Positions 46,106 through 54,325 of a stretch of DNA of 64,000 bases are shown here, in pieces. Both the position numbers and the translations under genes were made by a program. The notes beneath the pieces were generated by a model, which was not told the origin of the DNA, did no database searches, and was given only the letters and a program-made list of their open reading frames with translations. This DNA comes from an uncultured Flavobacteriaceae bacterium (GTDB lineage Bacteria; Bacteroidota; Bacteroidia; Flavobacteriales; Flavobacteriaceae). Location of the stretch: positions 1 to 64,000 of the forward strand of contig CANLVG010000004.1 of NCBI GenBank assembly GCA_947494565.1, in the 5' to 3' direction. The stretch's first letter is position 1. Every line of letters starts with the position of its first letter.

Positions 46106-47946
46106 ATCGGAATATCAATAATTACGGTTGCTCCTTTACCCGGTTCGGATTCTATATGTAACGTACCCTCTAAATGGGCAACCCTTTTGTCAATACTTTT
46201 GAGTCCCATACCCTCAGAATTCGCAATGATTTTAGGGTCTTTGAACCCAACACCATTGTCTTCCACCAAAATATTCAAGGTATCCCCATGATTGGTCAAG
46301 TGAATGTGGGCTTTTGTGGCCTGTGCATGTTTGATGATGTTGGCGATCAATTCTTGAATAATTCGAAACAGGGTAAGCTCTAAGCTGTTTTCCATTCGGT
46401 TGTCAAGACCAAAATCCTTAACCTCGATGATAACATGATTAGCCGATGAAACTTTGTTGGCCATTTGCTCTACTGCCTTTAACAACCCCTGTTTCGCGAT
46501 GACTCCAGAATTTTTGGCATGGGCAATCGCCCTTATTTTCAGATAGGCCTCGTCAATCAGTTTGTTGGTCTTTTTATAGAGTTCATCAGTATCGTCCTTG
46601 ACTTTGGAATGTAAAGAATCAAAATGCAGTTTTACCGTCGCCATCAGTCCGCCCAGATCATCGTGCAGGTCATTCGCGATTCGTTGGCGTTCCTTTTCTT
46701 GTCCTTCGATCATGGCGTCGATGGTGGTCAGCTCTTGTTCTTTCAATAGGGTCGCTACTTTTTGCTCTTGAAGCACTTTCTCCTGCTCGGCCAAGAGTTG
46801 TTTACGCTTGGTAGTGCTATGGATCAAAAACCCAATGGCGGTACCCACAATCAGTAAGAGTCCCAAGGCGGTGGCCCAATTACGGTTTTTCCGACTTTGG
46901 GTGTCCAGTTCCAACTTATCCAATTTTAACTTGTCCGTCTGATTTTGTACGGTGAGGATAGAGGACTCCAAGGTATTGTTCTTATAGCCCAATTGGTACT
47001 CGATGTCAACTGACTTTCGAAGATAATGATAGGCGGAATCGGAATTGCCTTCTTTTTGGAAAATTAAAGAAGCTAGTCGGTTATTGTAAAACGTATCCCT
47101 AAGTTTTTGAGCAAGTTTTTGAGCCACATTAAGATAGTTTTTGCTCTTTTGAAGTTGATTATCTTGCATATTAATAGCTGCCAATTGCCAAGCTATATCA
47201 CCACGAAAATTGTTAAGATAAGGGTTGTTTGAAGCTAAACTATCTGCCTTTAAAAAGAAATCTTCAGATTTTGTAAAATCTTCCTCGATTTTGTAATAAA
47301 TACCCTTTTCAAAATAGTATTTGGGATAAAAACTATGGGATTTGGATATCTTTAAAAAAATCGAATCCAATTTATCCAAATAACTATAGTATCGCCCATC
47401 TACTGAATCAATATCGTCGTCTGCTTTAGAAAAAAATATCAAGCTGTACATTATGATTAAAGCGTCGTCAATAAGATCTGATTTTAGCTCAACGAATCTG
47501 TCTAAATATGGAGCATATTGTTTGCTACCAATAAAAATTTCAGATCCAAACAAATCGAGCAAAGCGATCAAAGCTGCCTTGGTTAAATATATAGTTCCAA
47601 TTTTTTCACTTAATGTAAGAGCTCCTGAGAAGTGATTGTAGGCTTCCAGGCTATTACGTTTGGAGGTATAGGCGTGTTGATATCCTAATAATAACCTTTT
47701 TACAAAGCGGACCTCGTTAGAATCGCTTTCATTTAGTACAACAACGGAACTACTGGTTTTGTGTGCCATTAATTCCGCTAAATGAACCAAAGATGCCTTT
47801 AGTTCGCCTTCCCCCAGTTTCGCAGTAGTTTTCAAGGCTTCTTCAAAGTCCTGATTTTTTACAAAATCGAAATAGTCTTCAAGTTCTGTTGGGTTTGACC
47901 AACCAAAACTCACGAATAAAAAAAAGAACACAAAGAATACCTTCAT
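46102..47946 (-). CDS. Sensor histidine kinase (HisKA_3 type) with periplasmic TPR-like domain
   Basis: 614 residues. Signal-like N-terminus (MKVFFVFFFLFVSFGW), a helical TPR-like sensory region (about 30-350; repeats such as YYFEKGIYYKIEEDFTKSEDF), one membrane helix (about 352-372), a short coiled coil, then HisKA_3 with phospho-acceptor His428 in ANDLHDDLGGLMA, and HATPase_c (IQELIANIIKHAQATKA, VEDNGVGF, GMGLKSIDKRV). This is the standard partner of a NarL regulator, encoded next with a 4-bp overlap. The upstream exported gene is 3 bp away and may supply or modify the signal. Confidence 0.93.
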   Translation of the reverse strand: MKVFFVFFFLFVSFGWSNPTELEDYFDFVKNQDFEEALKTTAKLGEGELKASLVHLAELMAHKTSSSVVVLNESDSNEVRFVKRLLLGYQHAYTSKRNSLEAYNHFSGALTLSEKIGTIYLTKAALIALLDLFGSEIFIGSKQYAPYLDRFVELKSDLIDDALIIMYSLIFFSKADDDIDSVDGRYYSYLDKLDSIFLKISKSHSFYPKYYFEKGIYYKIEEDFTKSEDFFLKADSLASNNPYLNNFRGDIAWQLAAINMQDNQLQKSKNYLNVAQKLAQKLRDTFYNNRLASLIFQKEGNSDSAYHYLRKSVDIEYQLGYKNNTLESSILTVQNQTDKLKLDKLELDTQSRKNRNWATALGLLLIVGTAIGFLIHSTTKRKQLLAEQEKVLQEQKVATLLKEQELTTIDAMIEGQEKERQRIANDLHDDLGGLMATVKLHFDSLHSKVKDDTDELYKKTNKLIDEAYLKIRAIAHAKNSGVIAKQGLLKAVEQMANKVSSANHVIIEVKDFGLDNRMENSLELTLFRIIQELIANIIKHAQATKAHIHLTNHGDTLNILVEDNGVGFKDPKIIANSEGMGLKSIDKRVAHLEGTLHIESEPGKGATVIIDIPI

Positions 47947-47949
47947 TCA

Positions 47950-48681
47950 CTAAAACATGACTTTATTAAAACTCTGCTTACATCTTTTGCCAGGTAACTG
48001 CAGCGCCACCTCATTCATATAGGTCTGCGGATTTTCATTTTCAGTATCATAATCTTCTTTGCGCACCACATGCCGACCATCTTTATAGAAAAACTCAAAA
48101 TCAAAGGCTTTGCCGTTATCGGGAGCACAGGAAACCCGCCCATCGGAGTCGAACAACACCTGCCCGCTGGCATCTTTTTTAGGGAACATCGGATTTAAAT
48201 ACCGTTCGGAATGTAAATAACTACCTTGTTCAAAATGAATGTTTTTCAAAGCGGCCTCATTCAGTGTATAGGTACTCACATCACTTTGCGCACGGGTATA
48301 GATTTTAAAGGTAAGGCCGTTTTTCATACGGCTAGTGGCGACAACAACCGAATCGATACCGATAAAATAAGTGGGTTTATAGTTGACGATTTCGAAGTCT
48401 ACATTTTTCAGGGTTTTGTAATTGCGTCCTAAGGATGATTCGCCAATGGCAATGGAGGCGTAAATACCATAATTGGTCTGATAATTCTGCCCGGCCATCA
48501 ACAATTGTTTTCGGTCATCGTTCAAGTCTAGAGTAGAACTGTATTCTTCAAGACCTTCCATTTTTTTGACAATCATGGCGTCATCCGCAACGCCCATTTT
48601 TTTGTCTTGTGCCCTCATAAGGGCCGGAGAGAGGATTAGCATCATCATTAATAACGGGGTAACTTTTTGAAGTGTTTTCAT
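47950..48681 (-). CDS. Exported protein at the head of the NarL-type operon
   Basis: 243 residues with a signal peptide (LLMMMLILSPALMRAQ). The mature part is beta-rich, with a GMKNG-like turn, a FDSDGRVSCAPDNG loop and a Lys/Cys-rich C-terminus (LPGKRCKQSFNKVMF). No family recognised. It is 3 bp upstream of the histidine kinase, so it is the first gene of a three-gene operon (this protein, kinase, regulator). A secreted or periplasmic ligand or accessory sensor for the kinase is a natural guess. NarL-type operator d lies 58 bp upstream of its ATG. Confidence 0.8.
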   Translation of the reverse strand: MKTLQKVTPLLMMMLILSPALMRAQDKKMGVADDAMIVKKMEGLEEYSSTLDLNDDRKQLLMAGQNYQTNYGIYASIAIGESSLGRNYKTLKNVDFEIVNYKPTYFIGIDSVVVATSRMKNGLTFKIYTRAQSDVSTYTLNEAALKNIHFEQGSYLHSERYLNPMFPKKDASGQVLFDSDGRVSCAPDNGKAFDFEFFYKDGRHVVRKEDYDTENENPQTYMNEVALQLPGKRCKQSFNKVMF

Positions 48682-48707
48682 CGTGTTTTGTATTTTGGTT
48701 TGAGACT

Positions 48708-48715
48708 CAAATGTC
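48708..48715 (-). promoter_or_regulatory. -7 box of the NarL-type operon
   Basis: GACATTTG on the minus strand differs from TAnnTTTG only at the first base. It is exactly 23 bp from operator d and 26 bp from the ATG at 48681. Confidence 0.5.
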
Positions 48716-48738
48716 GCCTAAACAGCAAGACAAAAAAA

Positions 48739-48754
48739 TACCCGCTAAGGGGTA
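48739..48754 (-). promoter_or_regulatory. NarL-type operator d, before the two-component operon itself
   Basis: Plus strand TACCCGCTAAGGGGTA, with AAA and TTC flanks; 7-2-7 inverted repeat with central TA. It lies between the ends or starts of two leftward operons and faces the operon that encodes the kinase and regulator, suggesting autoregulation. Confidence 0.65.
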
Positions 48755-48828
48755 TTCTAAAAATAGGAATAAAAAAGCGAAACCTATAAGGCATAGATTT
48801 CGCTGTAATTACCAAGAGACTATCTGTT

Positions 48829-49260
48829 TCATTCGCTTTCCGGCATCCTTGTAGCCGCTTTGCTGATAATCTTCCAATGGCCTTCCAGTTTCTTAAGAAT
48901 GAACAAATCGATGAAGCGCATGTGTTGTGCTTCAATGGCGATTTCGACCTTGGCCGTGGCAATGTCATATTGCCGATCGACCGCCAAAATGGTGCCCACA
49001 CGACCATTGAATTTTCCTTTTTCCCGCTTTTTGAAAAGATCTGCATAGGCTGCTGGGGATAGAATCCAGATGGGCTGGTCTTTTTTGGATAAGAACATTC
49101 GGGCATCCTCATAAAAAGGCGCTACTATTTTTTCGGGATCGTTATACGAGCTGCCGTCAATATACTGTTGTAGCGCTTCACGAATGGCTTCTTCTTCAGT
49201 CTGTGCCACTACGATTACTTGGGCGAATAAGGCTAGGGCGATACATGCGATTGTTTTCAT
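48829..49260 (-). CDS. NTF2-like/lumazine-binding-like exported protein
   Basis: 143 residues with a signal peptide (ACIALALFAQVIVVAQ). The rest fits the cone-shaped NTF2-like fold of the putative lumazine-binding/DUF4440 group: EEEAIREALQQYIDGSSYND at the start, FYEDARMFLS, and the final DLFILKKLEGHWKIISKA strand. Members bind small ligands or act as accessory domains. It is 20 bp after the PQQ-type dehydrogenase gene and is the last of a leftward three-gene unit. Ligand unknown. Confidence 0.8.
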   Translation of the reverse strand: MKTIACIALALFAQVIVVAQTEEEAIREALQQYIDGSSYNDPEKIVAPFYEDARMFLSKKDQPIWILSPAAYADLFKKREKGKFNGRVGTILAVDRQYDIATAKVEIAIEAQHMRFIDLFILKKLEGHWKIISKAATRMPESE

Positions 49261-49280
49261 AATACGGTGTTTTTAAGTGT

Positions 49281-50489
49281 TTATTCGGGTTTTATTTGAA
49301 TGATTTTTCCGTTGGTACGGTCGGCTAGATCCTCGGTCAAGAGGTACAGTTTACCTTCCGGACTCTGCACTGCCTTTCGAGATCGTTGACGGTCGTTCAT
49401 AAAGAGTTCTTCCATACTTATGATAGTTTGCCCATCTAACTGAACGCGCCAGAGACTACCCCGTGACAAGCCGGGAACGATGATGTTGTTTTTCCACTGT
49501 GGAAATTCATCGCCGGTGTAGAAGGTGAGTCCTGTTGGGGCGACGGTCTGTGGCCAATACCAAATAGGGTCGGTATAGGTCACTCCTTCTAGGGTAGGTG
49601 GCGAATAGTCCTTACTTCGGTAGCCCCCGGAAGTGATTATAGGCCACCCATAGTTACCTCCTTTTTCGAGAAGGTTGATTTCATCTCCCTGCGTGGTACC
49701 GTGCTCGCTGAACCAAAGTGCACCGGTCAGGGGTGACTTGGTGATACCTTGTGCGGCACGTATACCGATAGCGAATAGTCCGGGTATGGCATCGGGTCCG
49801 AAATCGGGATTATCTTCGGGAATACTCCCATCCGAATTCAATCGATAGATTTTGCCCCTGCGATCGGTGACATCTTGTGCTACCGGTAGTTCGGGTTCAT
49901 GTATTTCGCTGAATATGCGTTCACCTACCGTGATATAGAGCTTTTTTTCATTGTCAAAAGTCATTCCCCCCCCGTAATGGAAGAGCCCATCGGAATAGGG
50001 GGTCGCCAAGAACATTTGACGAATATTGGTCAACGAATCGTTTTCCAGTTCAGCCCGTATGACCTTTGTCGTTGAACCTTCGTTACTTTCGGCAACATAT
50101 GATAGGTACAGTTGTCGGTTGTCCTCAAAATCGGGATGCAAGAGTATCTCTAGAATACCTGCATTGTAGGTGATTTTTGAGCCATCGGGCAAGCTGGGCG
50201 GAAAGGTCAGGGGCCGGTACTTGGCCTTTTCATAGAGGAGGGTATCAAACCGATCCTCGGGAATTCCCTTAATCTTGAATTTTTCCTTAGTGGTGAGGTC
50301 AATGCGCAGCAAATCACCGTCTTTTTCAGAGAGCAACACTTCGGTTTCAGACAAAAAGGCCATACTCCAAGGTCTTGACAAACCATCGATTACGGTTTCT
50401 TTTACAGGGTTGGGGTAGGAAGGGGCTTCTACTTTAACCTCCTTTTTGCACGCTGATAGCAGCAGTAGTACAAGAATGATTCTTTTCAT
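49281..50489 (-). CDS. PQQ-type sugar (glucose/sorbosone) dehydrogenase lipoprotein
   Basis: 402 residues. Lipobox LLSAC (Cys14) followed by KK, so envelope-anchored. The six-bladed quinoprotein propeller signature is clear: RPWSMAFLSETEVLLSEKDG at the start, HPDFEDNRQLYLSY, LWFSEHGTTQGDEINLL, and GGNYGWPIITSGG. Such enzymes oxidise aldose sugars using pyrroloquinoline quinone in the periplasm. Some relatives lack cofactor and activity, so the reaction is inferred. It is 5 bp downstream of the 419-residue exported protein and 20 bp upstream of the NTF2-like gene. Confidence 0.88.
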   Translation of the reverse strand: MKRIILVLLLLSACKKEVKVEAPSYPNPVKETVIDGLSRPWSMAFLSETEVLLSEKDGDLLRIDLTTKEKFKIKGIPEDRFDTLLYEKAKYRPLTFPPSLPDGSKITYNAGILEILLHPDFEDNRQLYLSYVAESNEGSTTKVIRAELENDSLTNIRQMFLATPYSDGLFHYGGGMTFDNEKKLYITVGERIFSEIHEPELPVAQDVTDRRGKIYRLNSDGSIPEDNPDFGPDAIPGLFAIGIRAAQGITKSPLTGALWFSEHGTTQGDEINLLEKGGNYGWPIITSGGYRSKDYSPPTLEGVTYTDPIWYWPQTVAPTGLTFYTGDEFPQWKNNIIVPGLSRGSLWRVQLDGQTIISMEELFMNDRQRSRKAVQSPEGKLYLLTEDLADRTNGKIIQIKPE

Positions 50490-50494
50490 GATTT

Positions 50495-51754
50495 TTAGTT
50501 ATTATGGTTTAAGGTGGCCTCTTGTTCTAAGGCGGGAATGACAATGAGATCGTACCGTTTGATCAGATCTAGCAGCGGTTCGTTCAGCAGGTATTTTACG
50601 GGCGCATACTGTGATTCTTGGATCATTTGGCGTAAATCAATAACGGTCCATATATCTTTCTTACCTGCTTGTACCAGGGTGCTGAGACGATGGGACATCG
50701 TGTTTTTCTGTGTTGTTAAATCTAAAAGATGCCCGTTTTTGAATTGATATCTCGGGATCATACCGATGTGCAGGGAGGTGTTGCCATTGTACTCCGCTAT
50801 TTCACTTAAGGTATTGCCGAGCCCATAAAAAGCGTAAGGTTGAAACCCGCGAGAAAGAAAGTTTAAATCCCATTTTACGAAGAGTCTATCGTGGTCGATA
50901 TCAAAACCGCTAAGGTCTAACTCTTGCCGCAACAGTCGTTTTTCTTCGCGAACACGGAGTTGGTTTTTTTCAAAGTATAATTTTTGAGCGTGCATACGGC
51001 AGATTTCGATACTGCTGTGAAAGGCCTCGGGCAGTGCGCTATCATCTAATTCTACCGCCATCTTGCCGAGAAAGTCTTGAATGGGCGCCGAGTTTTTAAG
51101 TGAAGTAGCAAAACGCAATAAGTCACCCTTTCGTGTGGTATACATCTTGCTCAAGATAGCTTTACATTTTGCATGCCGACTGTGGTACTCCTGTTGTTTC
51201 GTGTCGGACAAAGCCGCGTACATTTGATCGAGCAACCAGGGCAAATTGTTCCAAGATTCGCTTCCAAACCCAATGATAGACCATTGAAGTGCTCCTGCCT
51301 TTTGAATAAAACGGGCATCTTCAACGGACTTCATATCCGGTAGTGGAAGAATCGTTTTTTTATTCTCGGTAAGGGCGTAGATCGAATTTGCGGCTCTTAA
51401 TTCGGAAACAACGGTAGTGGGTTCTTGTGCCAGGGTATGTAACCAACGCGCTGTAGGAACTCCCACACCTAAAGCCATGGTCTTATACTGTGCATCGTCT
51501 AATATGGGGAGTATTGCGTTGGTAAAATCGGAACTGCTTTTGGAATCGGGATAATCGCCAACAAGGGTAAACTGCGCTTTGGCAATTGCTTTTTTTAGTA
51601 AATCGACGCCTTCTCCGACCATTTTTCCGTCCACTATACTAAAGTGATGGATTTTTGTTCGAAGCGTTGTTGTGGTGAGCGAATCTTGAGCATTTACGAC
51701 AGTTGAAATACCAAGTAAACAAAGGGATAAAACGATTTTTTGTACTGACATCAT
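50495..51754 (-). CDS. Exported protein of unknown function, possibly ChaN/EreA-like
   Basis: 419 residues with a signal peptide (VLSLCLLGISTVVNAQ). The segment AKAQFTLVGDYPDSKSSSDFTNAILPIL resembles the opening of ChaN/erythromycin-esterase-like folds, where a Gly-Glu-x-His motif would stand; here the Glu and His are missing, so any catalysis is doubtful. The remainder is mostly helical with a C-terminal LLDLIKRYDLIVIPAL strand. It is first gene of a three-gene unit with the PQQ-type dehydrogenase and NTF2-like proteins. I cannot assign a function. Confidence 0.65.
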   Translation of the reverse strand: MMSVQKIVLSLCLLGISTVVNAQDSLTTTTLRTKIHHFSIVDGKMVGEGVDLLKKAIAKAQFTLVGDYPDSKSSSDFTNAILPILDDAQYKTMALGVGVPTARWLHTLAQEPTTVVSELRAANSIYALTENKKTILPLPDMKSVEDARFIQKAGALQWSIIGFGSESWNNLPWLLDQMYAALSDTKQQEYHSRHAKCKAILSKMYTTRKGDLLRFATSLKNSAPIQDFLGKMAVELDDSALPEAFHSSIEICRMHAQKLYFEKNQLRVREEKRLLRQELDLSGFDIDHDRLFVKWDLNFLSRGFQPYAFYGLGNTLSEIAEYNGNTSLHIGMIPRYQFKNGHLLDLTTQKNTMSHRLSTLVQAGKKDIWTVIDLRQMIQESQYAPVKYLLNEPLLDLIKRYDLIVIPALEQEATLNHNN

Positions 51755-51830
51755 TGCATTTTAGTTTCACCCAAAACTAAGTTCACTGCAACTAAAATCC
51801 TTTAAAAATCATGATTCTTAAAACGAAAAA

Positions 51831-52838
51831 CTAAACCAGAAGAAATTTTTTCCGGTATTGGGATGGGGTCAATTGGGTGGCGGACTTAAAAGCCAAATTA
51901 AAGGAAGTCACATTTCCGAATCCGGAATCGTAGGCGACCGTGGCTATTTTTTCTTGCGCGTAGGCGGAATCCACCAAGAGATCTTTGGCCTTCTGGATAC
52001 GATACTGGTTTACAAATTCAGAAAAATTCTGTTGCTCGTTTTCATTGATGACCTGAGACACATCGCGAGCTGGTATCCCAAGGGCTTGAGCTACTTGTGC
52101 CATATGCAGCTCACTGTCCAAATAGAGGGCTTCCGATTCGAAAAGGGTACGTATGTGCTGCATGTATTTTTTAGAAGTTGCGGTATCCATCGAAGAATTT
52201 TTATACTTCTCCAAGGAAAAAACCGGTTGCTTTAACAGAAGAAAGGAAAAAGCGTATAACAGAAATGAGAAGAAAATAGCTCCTCCGATATAGTACGGGA
52301 TTATGCCCAAAACATTACCCATATAGAAGACCCAGATGAGTCCCACCCCAATAATCAAATTGCGATACCATACCCAAACGGATGTACCGATTTGATGCTT
52401 GAATCGGAACATCAAGAGCATTGATAATATGAGATAGACTCCTAAATGTAAAAAAACAGCAAAATAAATAACATACGAAAGGGTGCCAAAGCCGTTCGGA
52501 ATAAATTTGCAAAAAACCGCGAACAATAAAAAGGGAACCAAATGCCCATAGTTGCTGTTGTGAATCTCTTTTTCCCTTCTCAAAAGCAACCGTCCGTAAA
52601 ACCAAAGAAAGGGTCCGACCAATAAAACTCCCGATAATCCCAAATTCCGTTGCCAGGGTTCCAAATCAAGATATACATTTAGAATCGATTTGCCAATACG
52701 AATGGTCAACCCTAAAAGAACCAAGGCCAAAAATAAGTTCGCTTTTCGATTTCCTTTTTTAAGGGTAAGCAGATACACACACAAGAAAACCGCCTGCGCA
52801 ATACCCAACGAGCTTAAGACCAGAACAATTGAATCCAT
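51831..52838 (-). CDS. AraC regulator with seven-helix membrane N-terminus
   Basis: 335 residues from the ATG at 52838 (MDSIVLVLSSLGIAQAVFL). An extension to 52976 is open, but it would put a polar 46-residue tail before the first membrane helix. About seven hydrophobic helices (4-215) are followed by a linker and a C-terminal AraC HTH (about 240-335: LHMAQVAQALGIPARDVSQVI, then KIATVAYDSGFGNVTSFNLAFKSA, ending LTPSQYRKKF). This membrane-bound one-component layout is common in Flavobacteriaceae. It is divergent from the lactonase gene; an inverted repeat lies between them. Confidence 0.88.
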   Translation of the reverse strand: MDSIVLVLSSLGIAQAVFLCVYLLTLKKGNRKANLFLALVLLGLTIRIGKSILNVYLDLEPWQRNLGLSGVLLVGPFLWFYGRLLLRREKEIHNSNYGHLVPFLLFAVFCKFIPNGFGTLSYVIYFAVFLHLGVYLILSMLLMFRFKHQIGTSVWVWYRNLIIGVGLIWVFYMGNVLGIIPYYIGGAIFFSFLLYAFSFLLLKQPVFSLEKYKNSSMDTATSKKYMQHIRTLFESEALYLDSELHMAQVAQALGIPARDVSQVINENEQQNFSEFVNQYRIQKAKDLLVDSAYAQEKIATVAYDSGFGNVTSFNLAFKSATQLTPSQYRKKFLLV

Positions 52839-52979
52839 AAGGTGAATTAACCGCTTTAAAGGTATCAAAAACGCCCCAATCTTAATGCAACAGGCTGTAG
52901 AATCGTTGGTTTGGCTTGAATCAAGAATACAGTTTGTGGAAATCGCCAAGCTCACGTCGAAGTAAGGCTGGGCCACTAG

Positions 52980-52997
52980 CGCATAAATAGTTATGCG
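52980..52997. promoter_or_regulatory. 18-bp inverted repeat between AraC and lactonase genes
   Basis: CGCATAAATAGTTATGCG is a perfect 7-4-7 inverted repeat. It lies between the divergent membrane AraC gene and the lactonase gene, about 65 bp before the latter. It could be an operator for the AraC protein or another regulator; there is no T-run, so a terminator is unlikely. Confidence 0.35.
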
Positions 52998-53061
52998 ATA
53001 CAGAGTTGGAGAGTTATATTTCCCCTATTTTTAAGCAACGAAATAGACAACCGACAATACG

Positions 53062-54159
53062 ATGAACAGCAAACCCATATGTATACTAGCCCTTACAATG
53101 ACCTTACTCAATTGTACCCCGGAAAATGAATCGGAATCACTCACTTTATTCGTAGGCACCTATACCGATACGGAAAGTGAGGGAATTTACAAGCTGCAGT
53201 TTGATGCCAAGGCCGGGAAAATTGTGGATAGTCGTCTGGCGGCGAAAATTACCAGTCCGTCCTATCTGGCAATCAACTCAAAAAAGGATATGTTGTATGC
53301 GGTTCAAGAAATCAATGATTTCGAGGATGGTGCAGGAGCGGTAACGGCTTTTTCCATAGCTGGAGATAGCTTGACGGAAATACAAACGGTATCCAGCAAA
53401 GGGGCGCATCCATGTCATGTGGCCTTATCCCCATCTGGCAATCAACTGGCCGCTGCCAATTATACCGGTGGCAACGCAAGTATTTACACTGTTGCCGCAG
53501 ATGGGAGCTTAAAGGGTCCGACGGCTGTGCTCGATCATCGTAAAATTGACACTACAAAAACATCACATGCACATATGGCCCAATGGGTCAATAATGACCT
53601 TTATATCGCTGATTTGGGCCTGGATGCGATTTTGGGATATACCGATACCGCTGAACAGGGAGTTAAACAAAGCAAGACCGTACAATTGCAGGCCGGTGCC
53701 GGTCCACGGCATTTTACGAGCACCTCAAACGGAAGGTTCCTATACGTGATCAATGAATTGAATTCGAGTATTTCCGTTTTTGAACGTGAGGGCGCTATGG
53801 GGTATCGTTCCATACAGAACGAGTCTACCCTAGCACCCTATTTTAAGGGAAAGAGCTATTGTGCGGATGTTCATATCTCAGCTGATGGAAAGTTCTTGTA
53901 CGGGTCGAACCGTGGTGAGAATACGATTGTCATTTTTTCGATAGACCAAGAAAGCGGGCGTTTAGCCCTCGTAGGGCGCGAAAGTGTCAAAGGCGATTGG
54001 CCCCGAAACTTCACTTTGGATCCCACCGGAAACTTTCTGTTAGTCGCCAATCAAAATAGCAATAACATCTGTGTTTTCAGAAGAGACCCAGAAAAAGGAA
54101 CACTCACCTTTCTGAATGAGGAAAAACTCCCAAAACCAGTGTGCCTGTTGTTTTTGTGA
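53062..54159 (+). CDS. 6-phosphogluconolactonase-like (YbhE/lactonase family) lipoprotein
   Basis: 365 residues. Lipobox LLNC near residue 18, so the protein is exported and lipidated, unlike cytosolic YbhE. The seven-bladed lactonase propeller is visible: LFVGTYTDTESEGIYKLQFD, SYLAINSKKDMLYAVQE, GAHPCHVALSPSGNQLAAANYTGG, RHFTSTSNGRFLYVINEL, and WPRNFTLDPTGNFLLVANQ. The family hydrolyses sugar lactones. Its export matches a neighbouring envelope sugar dehydrogenase (49281-50489), whose product would be a lactone; that link is inference. Confidence 0.88.
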   Translation: MNSKPICILALTMTLLNCTPENESESLTLFVGTYTDTESEGIYKLQFDAKAGKIVDSRLAAKITSPSYLAINSKKDMLYAVQEINDFEDGAGAVTAFSIAGDSLTEIQTVSSKGAHPCHVALSPSGNQLAAANYTGGNASIYTVAADGSLKGPTAVLDHRKIDTTKTSHAHMAQWVNNDLYIADLGLDAILGYTDTAEQGVKQSKTVQLQAGAGPRHFTSTSNGRFLYVINELNSSISVFEREGAMGYRSIQNESTLAPYFKGKSYCADVHISADGKFLYGSNRGENTIVIFSIDQESGRLALVGRESVKGDWPRNFTLDPTGNFLLVANQNSNNICVFRRDPEKGTLTFLNEEKLPKPVCLLFL

Positions 54160-54230
54160 AAAAGGTGATGCGAATTACACAAGAGGTTCATGGTACGTCC
54201 CTTGAGGTAATGCTGAAAACTGTAGTTTAG

Positions 54231-54279
54231 TAGCCAGTAGCCAGTAGCCAGTAGCCAGTAGCCAGTAGCCAGTAGCCAG
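54231..54279. repeat. Heptamer tandem array, 7 perfect copies of TAGCCAG
   Basis: Seven exact copies lie between the convergent lactonase and alpha/beta-hydrolase genes, 46 bp from the latter's stop. In the direction of that minus-strand gene the unit reads CTGGCTA, close to TTGGCTG of the array at 1-84. Both arrays lie outside coding sequence, downstream of a minus-strand gene. Confidence 0.97.
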
Positions 54280-54325
54280 TAACTAAGCGATTTGCGCGCG
54301 GCGTACAGCGATAGCGAATACCAAA

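Noticed and set aside
50495-51754. Active erythromycin-esterase or ChaN-type enzyme
   Set aside because: The Glu and His expected in the opening motif are absent, so only distant similarity can be claimed.
52839-52976. 46-residue extension of the membrane AraC protein
   Set aside because: Polar sequence in front of a typical MDSI-start first membrane helix; it would also change topology.
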